Source: a virus
DNA length: 31,428 nucleotides
Direction: 5' to 3' (one strand)
IMG/VR virus record: IMGVR_UViG_3300048912_000139
Location: 1-31,428 of that record
Part shown: piece after piece, positions 6,454 through 14,286 of the stretch
Layout: every line of letters begins with the position of its first letter
Position numbering within the stretch: the stretch's first letter is position 1
Notes under the pieces: generated by a model
What the model was told of the DNA's origin: nothing
The model's database searches: none
Seen by the model: the letters and a program-made list of their open reading frames with translations, nothing else
Program-made: the position numbers and the translations under genes

Positions 6454-6530
6454 GATGCGAGGGCCGTCCCGGCCCTCCGGCTTCATCACCCGGAACCTCT
6501 CCGCTGGGGCGGCACCCAGCGAGCATGCAG

Positions 6531-6562
6531 AAGGCCCCCTCCTTCGGGAGGGGGCCTTTTTT
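6531..6562 (+). terminator. Rho-independent terminator of the plus-strand operon
   Basis: A perfect 12-bp stem (6531-6542 with 6547-6558) closed by a TTCG tetraloop, with a run of six T at 6557-6562. It lies between the convergent ends of the early (plus) and late (minus) operons. In the minus direction it has no T tract beyond TT, so it acts mainly on plus-strand transcripts. The rest of the 176-base gap (6454-6629) holds only a weak 7-bp hairpin near 6563-6585. Confidence 0.9.
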
Positions 6563-6629
6563 GCGTTCCGAAGAGGGACGGAACGTCTGTACCGCTGCCA
6601 TTCGAGAGGCTACGACAGGGGTCTGACAA

Positions 6630-6917
6630 TCACTCCTGCGTGTCCGTACCTTCACGCTCTGCCAACGCTTCCCCCACAGCATCCTTGATCCGCTGCGTGA
6701 GCACGCCGTTGGTCTGGTGCGTGATCTGGTCGAGCTTCTCGTTCTGCGTCTCCAGCGTCTCGTTCTGCTTCTCCGTACGCGCGTCCAGGTACATGGCCGC
6801 GAGCAGCGGGGTCACCAGGGCGATGTACGACCCGGTGGGACGCTCGAAGAGCGTCAGCAGGATGACGCCGCCGATGATGACGGCGAGCGCTCCGAACTGG
6901 AATCCGGTCAGCTTCAC
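6630..6917 (-). CDS. holin-like membrane protein, 95 aa
   Basis: I place the start at GTG 6917, which overlaps the stop of the upstream 31-residue gene (GTGA). A longer form from ATG 6938 is possible. Two hydrophobic segments (about 9-26, GALAVIIGGVILLTLF; about 31-47, SYIALVTPLLAAMYL) are followed by a coiled-coil-like charged tail (RTEKQNETLETQNEKLDQI). Two membrane spans with a charged tail fit a holin or related small phage lysis protein. It is the last gene of the leftward operon, next to another small membrane protein and a peptidoglycan-binding protein, which supports a lysis role. Confidence 0.6.
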   Translation of the reverse strand: MKLTGFQFGALAVIIGGVILLTLFERPTGSYIALVTPLLAAMYLDARTEKQNETLETQNEKLDQITHQTNGVLTQRIKDAVGEALAEREGTDTQE

Positions 6918-7009
6918 TGGGGCAGCACCCCCATGCACTGGAGCAGCTCCATCACGAAGGTGCCAACGATCAACAGGAACGCGATACCGCCAGGGTTGTA
7001 GTCAGGCAT
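6914..7009 (-). CDS. 31-residue single-span membrane peptide
   Basis: ATG at 7009-7007 follows GGAGGAC with good spacing. The frame ends at TGA 6916-6914, which overlaps the next gene's GTG. It has one hydrophobic stretch (IAFLLIVGTFVMELL) preceded by a polar start. It sits in the lysis cluster and may be a second holin or antiholin subunit, but no family is recognised. The coding signal rests on the ribosome binding site, the two junctions and the clear membrane span. Confidence 0.55.
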   Translation of the reverse strand: MPDYNPGGIAFLLIVGTFVMELLQCMGVLPQ

Positions 7010-7012
7010 GGA

Positions 7013-7249
7013 TCAGTCCTCCCTCAGGGATGGAGGCCGCAGGCGGTCCAGCGCCTCGGCCGTGGGTCGGTCCAGCACTCCCGTGACCGGGAGGCGGAAG
7101 AGGGTCTGTACGCCCCGCAGAGCGGTCTTCGTGGCGTCGTCCATCTCTCCGGTCACGTCGAGGGTCAGAGCGCGCTGTGCTGAGCGCACAGCGGCCCTCT
7201 CGTCCTCGTTGGCCGGCGCGATGATGACGCGGTCAGGGGGCCAGGTCAT
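7013..7249 (-). CDS. stand-alone peptidoglycan-binding protein, 78 aa
   Basis: ATG at 7249-7247 overlaps the stop of the upstream tail gene. Residues about 18-70 match one PG_binding_1 repeat: ERAAVRSAQRALTLDVTGEMDDATKTALRGVQTLFRLPVTGVLDRPTAEALDRL, with the usual G-x-x-D-xx-T-xx-A pattern seen twice. Such modules tether lysins to the cell wall. Here it is alone, with no catalytic domain, just upstream of the two small membrane proteins. The phage's amidase is 20 kb away and has no visible wall-binding domain. Confidence 0.7.
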   Translation of the reverse strand: MTWPPDRVIIAPANEDERAAVRSAQRALTLDVTGEMDDATKTALRGVQTLFRLPVTGVLDRPTAEALDRLRPPSLRED

Positions 7250-9177
7250 GACGAGATCACATCCGCGATGGTGCGCAGCTCCACCCACAAGATCCCGCCG
7301 TACAGGGATCTGTTGGTCCCGGGCTTGGCGCCCTGCTCGAAGCGGTAGTCGTCTATGACGACCAGGACGCTGGAGTCCAGGTTCAGATCCTGGAAGGCCA
7401 CCGCGTCGCCCTTGGCGAAGATCTGCTCGAAAGCAGCCAGCCGGGCCGCTGTGCGGCCCTCTGAGCCGACCATCTGACCCGAGCCGGTCTTCTCCTTGTC
7501 GAAACAGAGGAGCGGGATGGTGAACACGCGCTGGCGCACGGAGCCCGGCATGGCCTTGAGCTGGTAGCCGTTGACCTCCCCGCCCAAGGTGGTGTTCGTA
7601 CTCGACCGGGTCAGCGTCAGCTTGAGCTGGACCCACTCCGCGGCAGCGGAGGGGGCGGCCATGACCACGTCCTGAATGACGCTGTTGCCGCCCTGGGAGA
7701 TGGTCAGGATGGACGTCTCCGCCCCGCCCGGGTCGATGACCGAGACGCCGACCGAACCCATCAGGGTGGCAGGCGTCTTGACCGTGACGAACTTGAAGAT
7801 CTTGGGCTCTAGCGTCGAATACCTGACCCGGCCCGTGGTCAGGTAGCCCGTGGCCTCCAGGTCGCTGGCGTGCTCCAGGTACGCCCCCTGGCCCACGACG
7901 GAGAAGACCATCCGGTCCGAGTTGCCGAAGTTGGACACGCCCGTCACGGCGCCCGTAACGAACGACTGGAGGTCGGTGGCGTACGCGAAGCGCCCGCCGG
8001 CAGCCGAGCTGGTGTCCTGTACCGGCTGGCCCAGGTCGACCCGGTACAGCCCGCTGTTGCCGTCGATGCCGTTCGTGGCAGCGACGAAGAAGAAGCGGTC
8101 GTAGGCCGCGACCGCCTTCACGCCGTTGGCGTTGGCGATGAGCAACGGCCCGTACTGGATGTCCCCGTTGGAGTCGATCTCCCCGACGCGGAAACCGCGG
8201 CTGGTGCCGATGCCGACGAAGGAGCCCAGGTACGTGGTCAGGGACTGGACGACCTCGCCCAGCGGGAGCTGGGCCGTCTGGATGCCGCCGGAGGCGAGCG
8301 TGGGCACGTTGCCCGTGCTGTCCAGCACGAACTTGTAGATGGAGCCCTGGGAGCCGGCGTAGCCCGCGGCGTAGATGGCGTTCGTGCCCTCGGCGAAGGC
8401 GGTCCACGTCCATGCCGTGTTCAGGTGCGTGAAGCGCAGCGTCTGCGTGCCGGTCGAACTCAGCTCGTAGACCTTGTGGTCCAGACCCAGCATGACGCGG
8501 CCCTTGGCCCAGCCCAGGCAGACGTTCGTCGTGCCGGTGGCCGACCAGGCGGCCCCGGCGCCCGTGCCGGCGCCCTTGTAGACCTGGACGTTGTCCGCGG
8601 CGTAGTAGTTCGTGCCGTCACTCGTCAGGGCCCTGATGGTGTTGGCCCCACCCCACGTGACTGCGGTCGTGGTGGTGCCGTCATCGCTCTTGAGGGCCGT
8701 TCCCACGGCCGACCAGAACCGGTCGGTGCCGTTGTTCCAGCCCACCACGAAGTGCGGGTTGGCGGTGCCGTCAGCGACGCGCAGCGTGGTCTTGCGCAGC
8801 AGCGTCAGCTTCCCGTTCGTCCACGGGTTCAGGCCCACCGAGTGCCCGTACTGGATCGCGTGCTTGTTCTGGAGGTTCGACTGGGCGATGGGGTCGGGGT
8901 CCTGGTACAGGAGCCCCTCCCCGCCGATGAACGTCGCCTGATTCCTCAACCACCAGTTGGCCAGGCTCTGCTCTCCCGGCTCCTTGCTGTTGTCGAACTG
9001 GTCCTTGCGCATCTGCGCGCCGGCCCGGGTCATCTTCCGCTCGTCGTTGATCGCGGAGAGCCAGGGCATGCCACCAAGGGCGTAGTCGTACTGGACGCCG
9101 TCCAGAGCGAAGCTGCTGGAGGCAGCAGCCGCGCGCCCCGAGAAGGGGAACGGGAGCCGCGAGACGATGCCAGCCAT
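7246..9177 (-). CDS. tail protein, propeller-like (possible tail nozzle or minor tail protein), 643 aa
   Basis: ATG at 9177-9175 overlaps the fibre gene stop; the long upstream extension is shadow. After an N-terminal region with GLLYQDPDPIAQSNLQNKHAIQYG the protein is built of repeated blade-like strands (VTWGGANTIRALTSDGTNYYAADNVQVYKG, TNAIYAAGYAGSQGSIYKFV, DRFFFVAATNGIDGNSGLYRVD). A beta-sandwich-like C-terminus (about 480-640) follows. Beta-propeller nozzle proteins occur downstream of the tube/adaptor gene in podoviruses; the order here fits, but no specific homologue is claimed. It could also be a tip or receptor-binding protein. Confidence 0.6.
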   Translation of the reverse strand: MAGIVSRLPFPFSGRAAAASSSFALDGVQYDYALGGMPWLSAINDERKMTRAGAQMRKDQFDNSKEPGEQSLANWWLRNQATFIGGEGLLYQDPDPIAQSNLQNKHAIQYGHSVGLNPWTNGKLTLLRKTTLRVADGTANPHFVVGWNNGTDRFWSAVGTALKSDDGTTTTAVTWGGANTIRALTSDGTNYYAADNVQVYKGAGTGAGAAWSATGTTNVCLGWAKGRVMLGLDHKVYELSSTGTQTLRFTHLNTAWTWTAFAEGTNAIYAAGYAGSQGSIYKFVLDSTGNVPTLASGGIQTAQLPLGEVVQSLTTYLGSFVGIGTSRGFRVGEIDSNGDIQYGPLLIANANGVKAVAAYDRFFFVAATNGIDGNSGLYRVDLGQPVQDTSSAAGGRFAYATDLQSFVTGAVTGVSNFGNSDRMVFSVVGQGAYLEHASDLEATGYLTTGRVRYSTLEPKIFKFVTVKTPATLMGSVGVSVIDPGGAETSILTISQGGNSVIQDVVMAAPSAAAEWVQLKLTLTRSSTNTTLGGEVNGYQLKAMPGSVRQRVFTIPLLCFDKEKTGSGQMVGSEGRTAARLAAFEQIFAKGDAVAFQDLNLDSSVLVVIDDYRFEQGAKPGTNRSLYGGILWVELRTIADVISS

Positions 9178-10439
9178 CAGGCCTCCCTGTACCAGCCCTG
9201 GATGGTGAGCAGGGTCCCGGCGGAGAGGTCGGAACCACCCATGGAGCCGCCGTCGTAGACGCGGATTCGGTCGATCACCGCACCCGAGCCGCCCAGGAAG
9301 ACCATCCCGGAGCCCACCCCGTTCAGGGAGGCGGAGCCCTCGGTGTTGACCGTCAGCACCTGGCGGAGCGAGCGGTCCGGAGTGCTCGGGAGCCCGATGG
9401 TGATCGTGGCCGCGCCCGAGCCGGCCGCGTTGACCTGGAAGTACATGGTCACGAAGACCATCTTCCCGACCTTCATGTAGTAGCCGGTGCGCGTGGTCCA
9501 GGTGACCGTGCCACCGCCGGTCACGGCCGGCGTGTACGTGGTGAAGGCGTTCCCGCCGTAGATGCGGAAGGTGCCGTCGTTGCCCATCGCGGCCTGGATG
9601 GCGGAGTTGACCCGCAGGTTCAGCAGGTCGCCCGCGGTCGACGTGGGCAGGTTGACGGCCAGGCCGTCCAGGGTCGTGTCCGTGGGCTCCGCCCGCAGCG
9701 TGCCGATGACGCCCAGGATCTTCGCCGCGGAGCGGTACAGGGTCAGGTCCCGGGCCGCGTTGCCCGGCCCCCACTCCTGCTTGCCGTCACCGTAGGCGCG
9801 CCACCGGTCGAACGTGTCGCCCGTGACGATGGCCGCCTCAACGACGTTCGAGGCAGCGGACTGGTTCGACTGCTGCACACCCGTGTAGCTGGTCGCCGTG
9901 AAGGCGGGCGTCCCGCTGAAGGTCGGGCTTCCCGCCCAGGAGCCCGTCAGGGAACCGCCGGAGCTGGCCAGAGAGCCCGAGATCGTGTTCGTACCCGAGA
10001 AGTTCGGGGTCCCCGAGAACGTCCCTGTGAGGGCCGCTCCGTTAATCGTGGGCGTGGTCAGGGTCTTGTTCGTCAGGGTCTGCGCCATCGTGGCGCCGAC
10101 CAGGGCGCCGGTCACCCCGTGCACGCCCGAGGTGGCGGCCTCGTGCGTGCGGAAGTCCGTGGCGTCCTGGGCGTTGTACGTGTGGCGCACGACAGCGCCC
10201 AGAGAGTGGCTCTGAGCGCTCGTCCCGCCGAAGCCGCGGGTCACGGTAAGGTTCAGGCCGGCGACGCCGGTCACCACGACCAGCTCTTCGGTTGCCGCGC
10301 CGTAGTCCACGGCGAGCACGAAGGGCGTACCGGGGAAGCCCGTGGTGGCGCCCACGGAGATGGCCGTGGCGCCCGAGGAGATCGACCCCGTCAGGGTGGT
10401 CGATACGGCGTTGTTGCTGTAGAAGTACGCGTTCGCCAT
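9177..10439 (-). CDS. tail fibre-like protein, 420 aa
   Basis: ATG at 10439-10437. The N-terminus (LTGSISSGATAISVGATTGFPGTPFVLAVDYG) is a structural domain that recurs in actinophage fibres. At about residues 90-125 comes the segment ATSGVHGVTGALVGATMAQTLTNKTLTTPTI, a very common phage fibre motif. Residues 130-190 are a Gly/Ser/Thr-rich repeat zone (FSGTPNFSG, GSWAGSPTFSGTP). The C-terminal 200 residues are beta-rich and end in a compact domain, likely for receptor contact. It would attach to the virion near the adaptor gene encoded just upstream. Confidence 0.7.
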   Translation of the reverse strand: MANAYFYSNNAVSTTLTGSISSGATAISVGATTGFPGTPFVLAVDYGAATEELVVVTGVAGLNLTVTRGFGGTSAQSHSLGAVVRHTYNAQDATDFRTHEAATSGVHGVTGALVGATMAQTLTNKTLTTPTINGAALTGTFSGTPNFSGTNTISGSLASSGGSLTGSWAGSPTFSGTPAFTATSYTGVQQSNQSAASNVVEAAIVTGDTFDRWRAYGDGKQEWGPGNAARDLTLYRSAAKILGVIGTLRAEPTDTTLDGLAVNLPTSTAGDLLNLRVNSAIQAAMGNDGTFRIYGGNAFTTYTPAVTGGGTVTWTTRTGYYMKVGKMVFVTMYFQVNAAGSGAATITIGLPSTPDRSLRQVLTVNTEGSASLNGVGSGMVFLGGSGAVIDRIRVYDGGSMGGSDLSAGTLLTIQGWYREA

Positions 10440-10440
10440 G

Positions 10441-11349
10441 TCAGCTCCCCTGGAACATCGCGTAGTTGGGGACGTCGGAGAACATCAGGGCCCGCTCCTC
10501 TTCGAGGCGCTCCGCGTACAGCGAGGCGTACAGGGACACGGCCTTGGAGGCCGAAGCCGGCGGGACCAGCGTGGCCCGCTCGGTGGCCTCTACGGCCTGC
10601 TGCTGGAGGCGTGCGGCCTCCAGGCCCGGCAGGAGCCGCTTGCACGCCCCGTAGACCACGAGGTCGGTGATGCGGTCAGCGAAGCCGGTGACCGCGGCGA
10701 AGTCGTCCGTGTCCGCGGTGAGCATGGACGGGGGCTTGGAGTACACGACCTTGACGGCCTGGCCCGGGGTGATCGAGTCGAAGAGCTGGATGGACTTCCC
10801 CGTGGGGAAGTTCGCGGTCCTGGCCTTCGGGTTGTACCGCCAGTTCGGCATGGGCTGGGCGACCTTGGACGGCCCGATGAGCTGGGCCGTCACGTACCAG
10901 ACGTCCGCGGCCTCCGCGGGGAGGCCGTACTCCACGACGGGCGCGAGCTTGGTCAGCTCGGTCTCGCCGAAGGTCACCAGGTGCGGGTACAGGCCCCTGA
11001 TCGTGTCGTTGATGGCCTCCTTCACCCGTGCCCGGGGGAAGGCCGGGTTCGAGGTCACCAGGCTGTTCACGAGGTGGCTCGCTGCGGTCGTGCCCTCGTA
11101 GCCGCGACCGCGGGTCAGGCCCATGATGGAGACGACGCCGGAAGTGGCGTCGTACGCCTTCGCCAGGATCAGCTCATCGTCAATCTCGACCAGACCGCGG
11201 CTGAGGTTGGTCACGGTGGCCGGGTCGCACGTGAAGGACGTGTCCGAGGCCCCCATGGGCGAGGACAGCTCCGAGACGCTCTCCTGGGACATGGAGAAGC
11301 CCAGGAGCTGCTGGCGCGTCTTGGCAACGAGCTGGGCGAAGGTCGTCAT
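10441..11349 (-). CDS. head-tail connector / adaptor-like protein, 302 aa
   Basis: ATG at 11349-11347 overlaps the previous stop (TAATG). Features: a short helical start (TFAQLVAKTRQQLLG), then a beta-rich insertion with DDELILAKAYDATSGVVSIMGLTRGRGYEGT. A helical C-terminal half follows with FADRITDLVVYGACKRLLPGLEAARL and a closing LYASLYAERLEEERALMF helix. The last two segments resemble the terminal helix bundle of phage adaptor/gatekeeper and tail-tubular-A proteins, which join portal and tail. Its position between capsid and fibre genes agrees. No direct match is asserted. Confidence 0.6.
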   Translation of the reverse strand: MTTFAQLVAKTRQQLLGFSMSQESVSELSSPMGASDTSFTCDPATVTNLSRGLVEIDDELILAKAYDATSGVVSIMGLTRGRGYEGTTAASHLVNSLVTSNPAFPRARVKEAINDTIRGLYPHLVTFGETELTKLAPVVEYGLPAEAADVWYVTAQLIGPSKVAQPMPNWRYNPKARTANFPTGKSIQLFDSITPGQAVKVVYSKPPSMLTADTDDFAAVTGFADRITDLVVYGACKRLLPGLEAARLQQQAVEATERATLVPPASASKAVSLYASLYAERLEEERALMFSDVPNYAMFQGS

Positions 11350-11633
11350 TATGCCTCCGCAGGCATCGCGGAAGCCGCGTTGAAGTCCCGTCCGTACGCC
11401 GCTCCCACGGCGTCGGAGACCTTCATGGCCGCCATGATCTGGTTCGTCTTGGTGCCCTCGGGCTGGATGCCCTGGGCGCGCGCCGAGCGGTAGAGGGACA
11501 GCTCGTCATCCCAGCGCTTCTGCTCGGTGGCGTCTCCGCCACCGATGCCGCAGTACGCCACGCGCAGGTTCGCCGCGCGGGCGCACTCGCCCCAGGTGGC
11601 GTGATCCTGCGTCGCGCATCCGGTCCGGCACAT
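11349..11633 (-). CDS. conserved actinophage-type Cys-rich protein, 94 aa
   Basis: I choose ATG 11633-11631, which overlaps the upstream 56-residue gene (ATGA); a longer upstream reading is shadow. The sequence begins MCRTGCATQDHATWGECARAANL with four cysteines and continues with DATEQKRWDDELSLYRSARAQGIQPEGTKTNQIMAAM...AYGRDFNA. The 'C.TGC....H...ECLR....Y....DAT..K.W..EL..Y..AR.QGIQP' layout is one I recall from many Streptomyces phage genomes as a hypothetical next to head genes. A metal-binding N-terminus is plausible. Function unknown. Confidence 0.65.
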   Translation of the reverse strand: MCRTGCATQDHATWGECARAANLRVAYCGIGGGDATEQKRWDDELSLYRSARAQGIQPEGTKTNQIMAAMKVSDAVGAAYGRDFNAASAMPAEA

Positions 11634-11803
11634 CAGTGACGCCCCGGCTCCTGCATGCCCTCGGCACGCACACGGAAGCCGTGCTGGTAGCTGCTCTCCT
11701 GGATGCACTGCTCATCCTGGTTGATCAGCGTCACGTTGCCGCCGTCGCCGGTCGGCAGGTACGGGCTTCCCTCGAACTGACCCTCGTCAGTGGGCTGGTC
11801 CAT
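11633..11803 (-). CDS. small unknown protein, 56 aa
   Basis: Reads from ATG 11803-11801, preceded by TAGGAG with good spacing, to TGA 11635-11633, which overlaps the next ATG. The product is acidic at the start and ends with ESSYQHGFRVRAEGMQEPGRH. No family recognised. The tight junctions on both sides and the good ribosome binding site support it as a real gene. Confidence 0.55.
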   Translation of the reverse strand: MDQPTDEGQFEGSPYLPTGDGGNVTLINQDEQCIQESSYQHGFRVRAEGMQEPGRH

Positions 11804-11812
11804 GGCCGTCTC

Positions 11813-12976
11813 CTAGACGTTTCCGAGCAGGGTGTAGGCCTCGGCGATACGCCGGGCCAGGTAGGTGTGGCCGGTGTCGTTCGGATGGATGTTGTCCGTG
11901 GCGTTCACGAACCGGCTCGTGTTCGCCGCGGTGATCCACGCCCCGAGGCTGGCGATGGGCAGGCCGTCCGCGTTGTAGACCCGCCCCGAGATCGGGCTGA
12001 TGAAGGGGAGTTTGTAGTCCGCGGCAGCCATGCGGAGCGTCTCGTCCGTGGACACCAGGGAAGCCGCGGGAGAGCCGCTGGGGCTCCAACAGCCGATGAC
12101 CACGGTGTAGGCGTCCAGAGCGCTCGCCAGGGCTTTGAAGTAGCTCCTGGCGGCTGTGTCGATAGCCAGAGGGCCTTGGCCGTTGTCGTTGTACCCGGCC
12201 CAGCAGATGATCCGGTCCGGGGCGTAACTCGCCACGTCCGCGATGCGGGCGCCCATGGCGACCGAGCCGCCCGTGTTGTCCGCGATGTAGCCGGTGCCGC
12301 CGATGGCGGTGTTCCAGGAGTCCTCGTAGCCGAGCATCCGGCAGAACCGGTGAAACCAGGTGCCGTTGCCGGCCGCGGTGTTGAAGGAGGACCCGGCCGA
12401 CAGGGAGTCGCCGGTCACGGCGATGCGCTTGCCCAGAGGGGTGCGCCAGAGAGAGTCGTTCGGACCAACGAACACGCCGCCGAAGGGCAGCGTGTAGCCG
12501 TCGATGCGGTACTTCCGGGGGCCCGCGGTTCCCATGTCGAACTTCAGCGTGTAGCGGGAGCCGGCGGAGCTGGCTCCGGTCGCCACCATCAGGTCCGTCA
12601 TCTTCTTGCCGTCCACGCTCAGCCGGTAGGCGCCGGCTGCCACGTGCTTGAACATGAACTCCCAGACCTGGGCGTCCGTCCCGAAGGCGACGGACCAGTG
12701 CGGGGGAGAGCCCCAGGTGTTGGGGTAGCGGGACACCGGCTGGTAGAGCGTGGTGTCCGGGAAGGTGGCCCCGAAGGCCATCTGGGCCGTGTAGTTGAAC
12801 GGGCCCGTGTCACAGGCGAAGAGCGCCTGCGCGCTCGCGATGGTCGACGTGGCCCCGAGGGTCAGCGTCGGAGTGATGGGGGCCAGCCCCGAGAGGCTGT
12901 CCACCGTCGCCTGGTCCGGCAGACCGCGCGACAGGATGACGTTGCCGTCCTGGCCGTTAATGCTGTTGACCGGCAC
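11813..12976 (-). CDS. SGNH/GDSL-type hydrolase fused to a virion domain, 387 aa
   Basis: GTG start at 12976, with AGGAGG upstream. Residues about 1-180 are a beta-rich, structural-looking domain (ING.DGNVILSRGLPDQATV...). From 184 on it is an SGNH hydrolase: block I IAVTGDSLS (Ser191), block II NTAIGGTGY (Gly226), block III GYNDNG (Asn263) and block V DNIHPND (Asp361, His364). All four signature residues are present, so it is probably an active esterase or deacylase. Lying among head and tail genes, it is likely a virion enzyme that removes acyl groups from a host surface polymer during entry. Confidence 0.8.
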   Translation of the reverse strand: MPVNSINGQDGNVILSRGLPDQATVDSLSGLAPITPTLTLGATSTIASAQALFACDTGPFNYTAQMAFGATFPDTTLYQPVSRYPNTWGSPPHWSVAFGTDAQVWEFMFKHVAAGAYRLSVDGKKMTDLMVATGASSAGSRYTLKFDMGTAGPRKYRIDGYTLPFGGVFVGPNDSLWRTPLGKRIAVTGDSLSAGSSFNTAAGNGTWFHRFCRMLGYEDSWNTAIGGTGYIADNTGGSVAMGARIADVASYAPDRIICWAGYNDNGQGPLAIDTAARSYFKALASALDAYTVVIGCWSPSGSPAASLVSTDETLRMAAADYKLPFISPISGRVYNADGLPIASLGAWITAANTSRFVNATDNIHPNDTGHTYLARRIAEAYTLLGNV

Positions 12977-12985
12977 GCCCGCCTC

Positions 12986-13264
12986 CTAGGCCGCAGTGAA
13001 GTTGGATTCCGTGACGCCGACCCCGCCGGCGATCAGAGCGGCCTTGGTGGCGTCGTCAACGACGTACTCGTGGCCGCCCATGTACATCCCTGGCGCCGAT
13101 GCGCTGATCTCGTCCTGAGTGGGGAAGCGGACCGCCCGGTACGTGCCGGGCGGTCCTTCCAGGACCGTGATCCCCCGGGTGAGCTTGACCCGGTTGAAGA
13201 GAGGGTCCGACCAGGACGCCGGACCCTCGTCCACTGACGGGGTCCGGAACGTCCAGCTGGCCAT
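12986..13264 (-). CDS. small head protein, 92 aa
   Basis: ATG at 13264-13262, 2 bases after the capsid gene stop. The sequence begins MASWTFRTPSVDEGPASWSDPLFNRVKLTRGITVLEGPPGTYRAVRFPTQDE and ends with a DDATKAALIAGGVGVTES helix-turn. Its first part, a 'ratified' Trp/Pro-rich stretch with YRAVRFPTQDE, recurs in actinophage head operons next to the capsid gene. It may be a capsid decoration or head-completion protein; the sequence does not decide. Confidence 0.6.
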   Translation of the reverse strand: MASWTFRTPSVDEGPASWSDPLFNRVKLTRGITVLEGPPGTYRAVRFPTQDEISASAPGMYMGGHEYVVDDATKAALIAGGVGVTESNFTAA

Positions 13265-13266
13265 CG

Positions 13267-14241
13267 TCAGGAGCTGTTGATCGAGGACGACGTCTCGGCC
13301 CTGATGAGGGCCTCGTTGCGGTAGATCTTCCAGCCGGCCACGCCGTACCAGCCGAGCGGACGGAACCGCGCGAGCTTGTCCACGATGGGACCCGCGACCA
13401 TGTGGAACTCGTCCGCCACGGCCTCGGCCAGCGCCTGCTGGCCCGCGTAGTACGTCTTGAAGCGGCGCACGGTGTTGTCACCGGTACCGGCGTCCACCGC
13501 GTTGTAGCAACGCGGGCTCTCGACGTAGAAGGCGCCCTCGTAGGCCCCGATCTCGCCGGCCCAGATGTTGCCGGCCGCGGAGTAGTTGTGCGGGTCGCGC
13601 CAGGCCGCGGCGCCGGTCTCCGCGCGGAGGTCGTGGGAGACCTCCGGGTGGATCGCGGCCCAGTACATCGAGCCCTTGCGGGGCACGGCCTTGTTCGCAC
13701 GGAGCTTGGCCGTGGCCAGGCGCGCGATGGCCGAGTTGAAAATGTCGGTCGCGACCATGGTCGTACCGACCGGCGTCGACACGGTGCCGTTGGTGGCGTA
13801 GCTGACGACACCGGCCTTGCGCTGGATGACGTTCGTGCCCGAGCGCAGCTCGGTCTGTACGACGGTGTCCACCGAGTCCGCGGCGTTGTACGCCACGATG
13901 TTGGCGATGGCCGGGTCCACGTCGGTGAGCGAGTAGAGGAAGAGCTTCCTGGTGCGGAGCACCGGGTTGCCGTACTCGTTCAGCGTGATCGTGACGGTGG
14001 TCGGGTTGCCGAGCGCCACCGAGTCGGGGTCGGTGGACTCCGTCAGAGGCGTGGTGGCGGTCGCCAGGTCCTGGAAACGCTCCAGGACGATGGAGCCACC
14101 GGGGCCGGTCTGGTTGACCGGGCGCTTGTCCGCGACGGCCCGGAACATGGGCTGGCTGCGGAGCGCGAACTCGAAGGTCTTGTCGTAGGCGGTCTGGACT
14201 GCGTTGCTCCACGCAGTCGTATCCGTGTAGGCGTTAGCCAT
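13267..14241 (-). CDS. major capsid protein, N4 gp56-like family
   Basis: 324 residues; ATG at 14241-14239 after GAGAGG. The N-terminus (AYTDTTAWSNAVQTAYDKTFEFALRSQPMFRAVADKRPVNQTGPG), the SIVLERFQDLA and the C-terminal DKLARFRPLGWYGVAGWKIYRNEALIR motif fit the N4 gp56-like family of HK97-fold capsid proteins. IHPEVSHDLRAETGAAAWRDPHNYSAAGNIWAGEIGAYEGA also fits the P-domain region of this family. It sits right after the scaffold gene, as expected. It forms the icosahedral head shell. Confidence 0.8.
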   Translation of the reverse strand: MANAYTDTTAWSNAVQTAYDKTFEFALRSQPMFRAVADKRPVNQTGPGGSIVLERFQDLATATTPLTESTDPDSVALGNPTTVTITLNEYGNPVLRTRKLFLYSLTDVDPAIANIVAYNAADSVDTVVQTELRSGTNVIQRKAGVVSYATNGTVSTPVGTTMVATDIFNSAIARLATAKLRANKAVPRKGSMYWAAIHPEVSHDLRAETGAAAWRDPHNYSAAGNIWAGEIGAYEGAFYVESPRCYNAVDAGTGDNTVRRFKTYYAGQQALAEAVADEFHMVAGPIVDKLARFRPLGWYGVAGWKIYRNEALIRAETSSSINSS

Positions 14242-14251
14242 GGTGGCCTCT

Positions 14252-14267
14252 CACCCCTTCCGGGGTG
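14252..14267 (-). promoter_or_regulatory. hairpin between scaffold and capsid genes
   Basis: A 6-bp perfect stem (14252-14257 with 14262-14267) around a 4-base loop lies in the 45-base gap between the scaffold stop and the capsid start. It ends 10 bases before the capsid start codon on the minus strand. It has no T run, so it is not a terminator. It may protect the capsid message from decay or affect initiation, letting capsid and scaffold be made at different levels. Confidence 0.45.
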
Positions 14268-14286
14268 CCGTAGGGACGGGGAGAGG

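Noticed and set aside
6563-6585. Possible minus-strand terminator at the end of the late operon
   Set aside because: The 7-bp stem near the end of the convergent gap has no T run in the minus direction.
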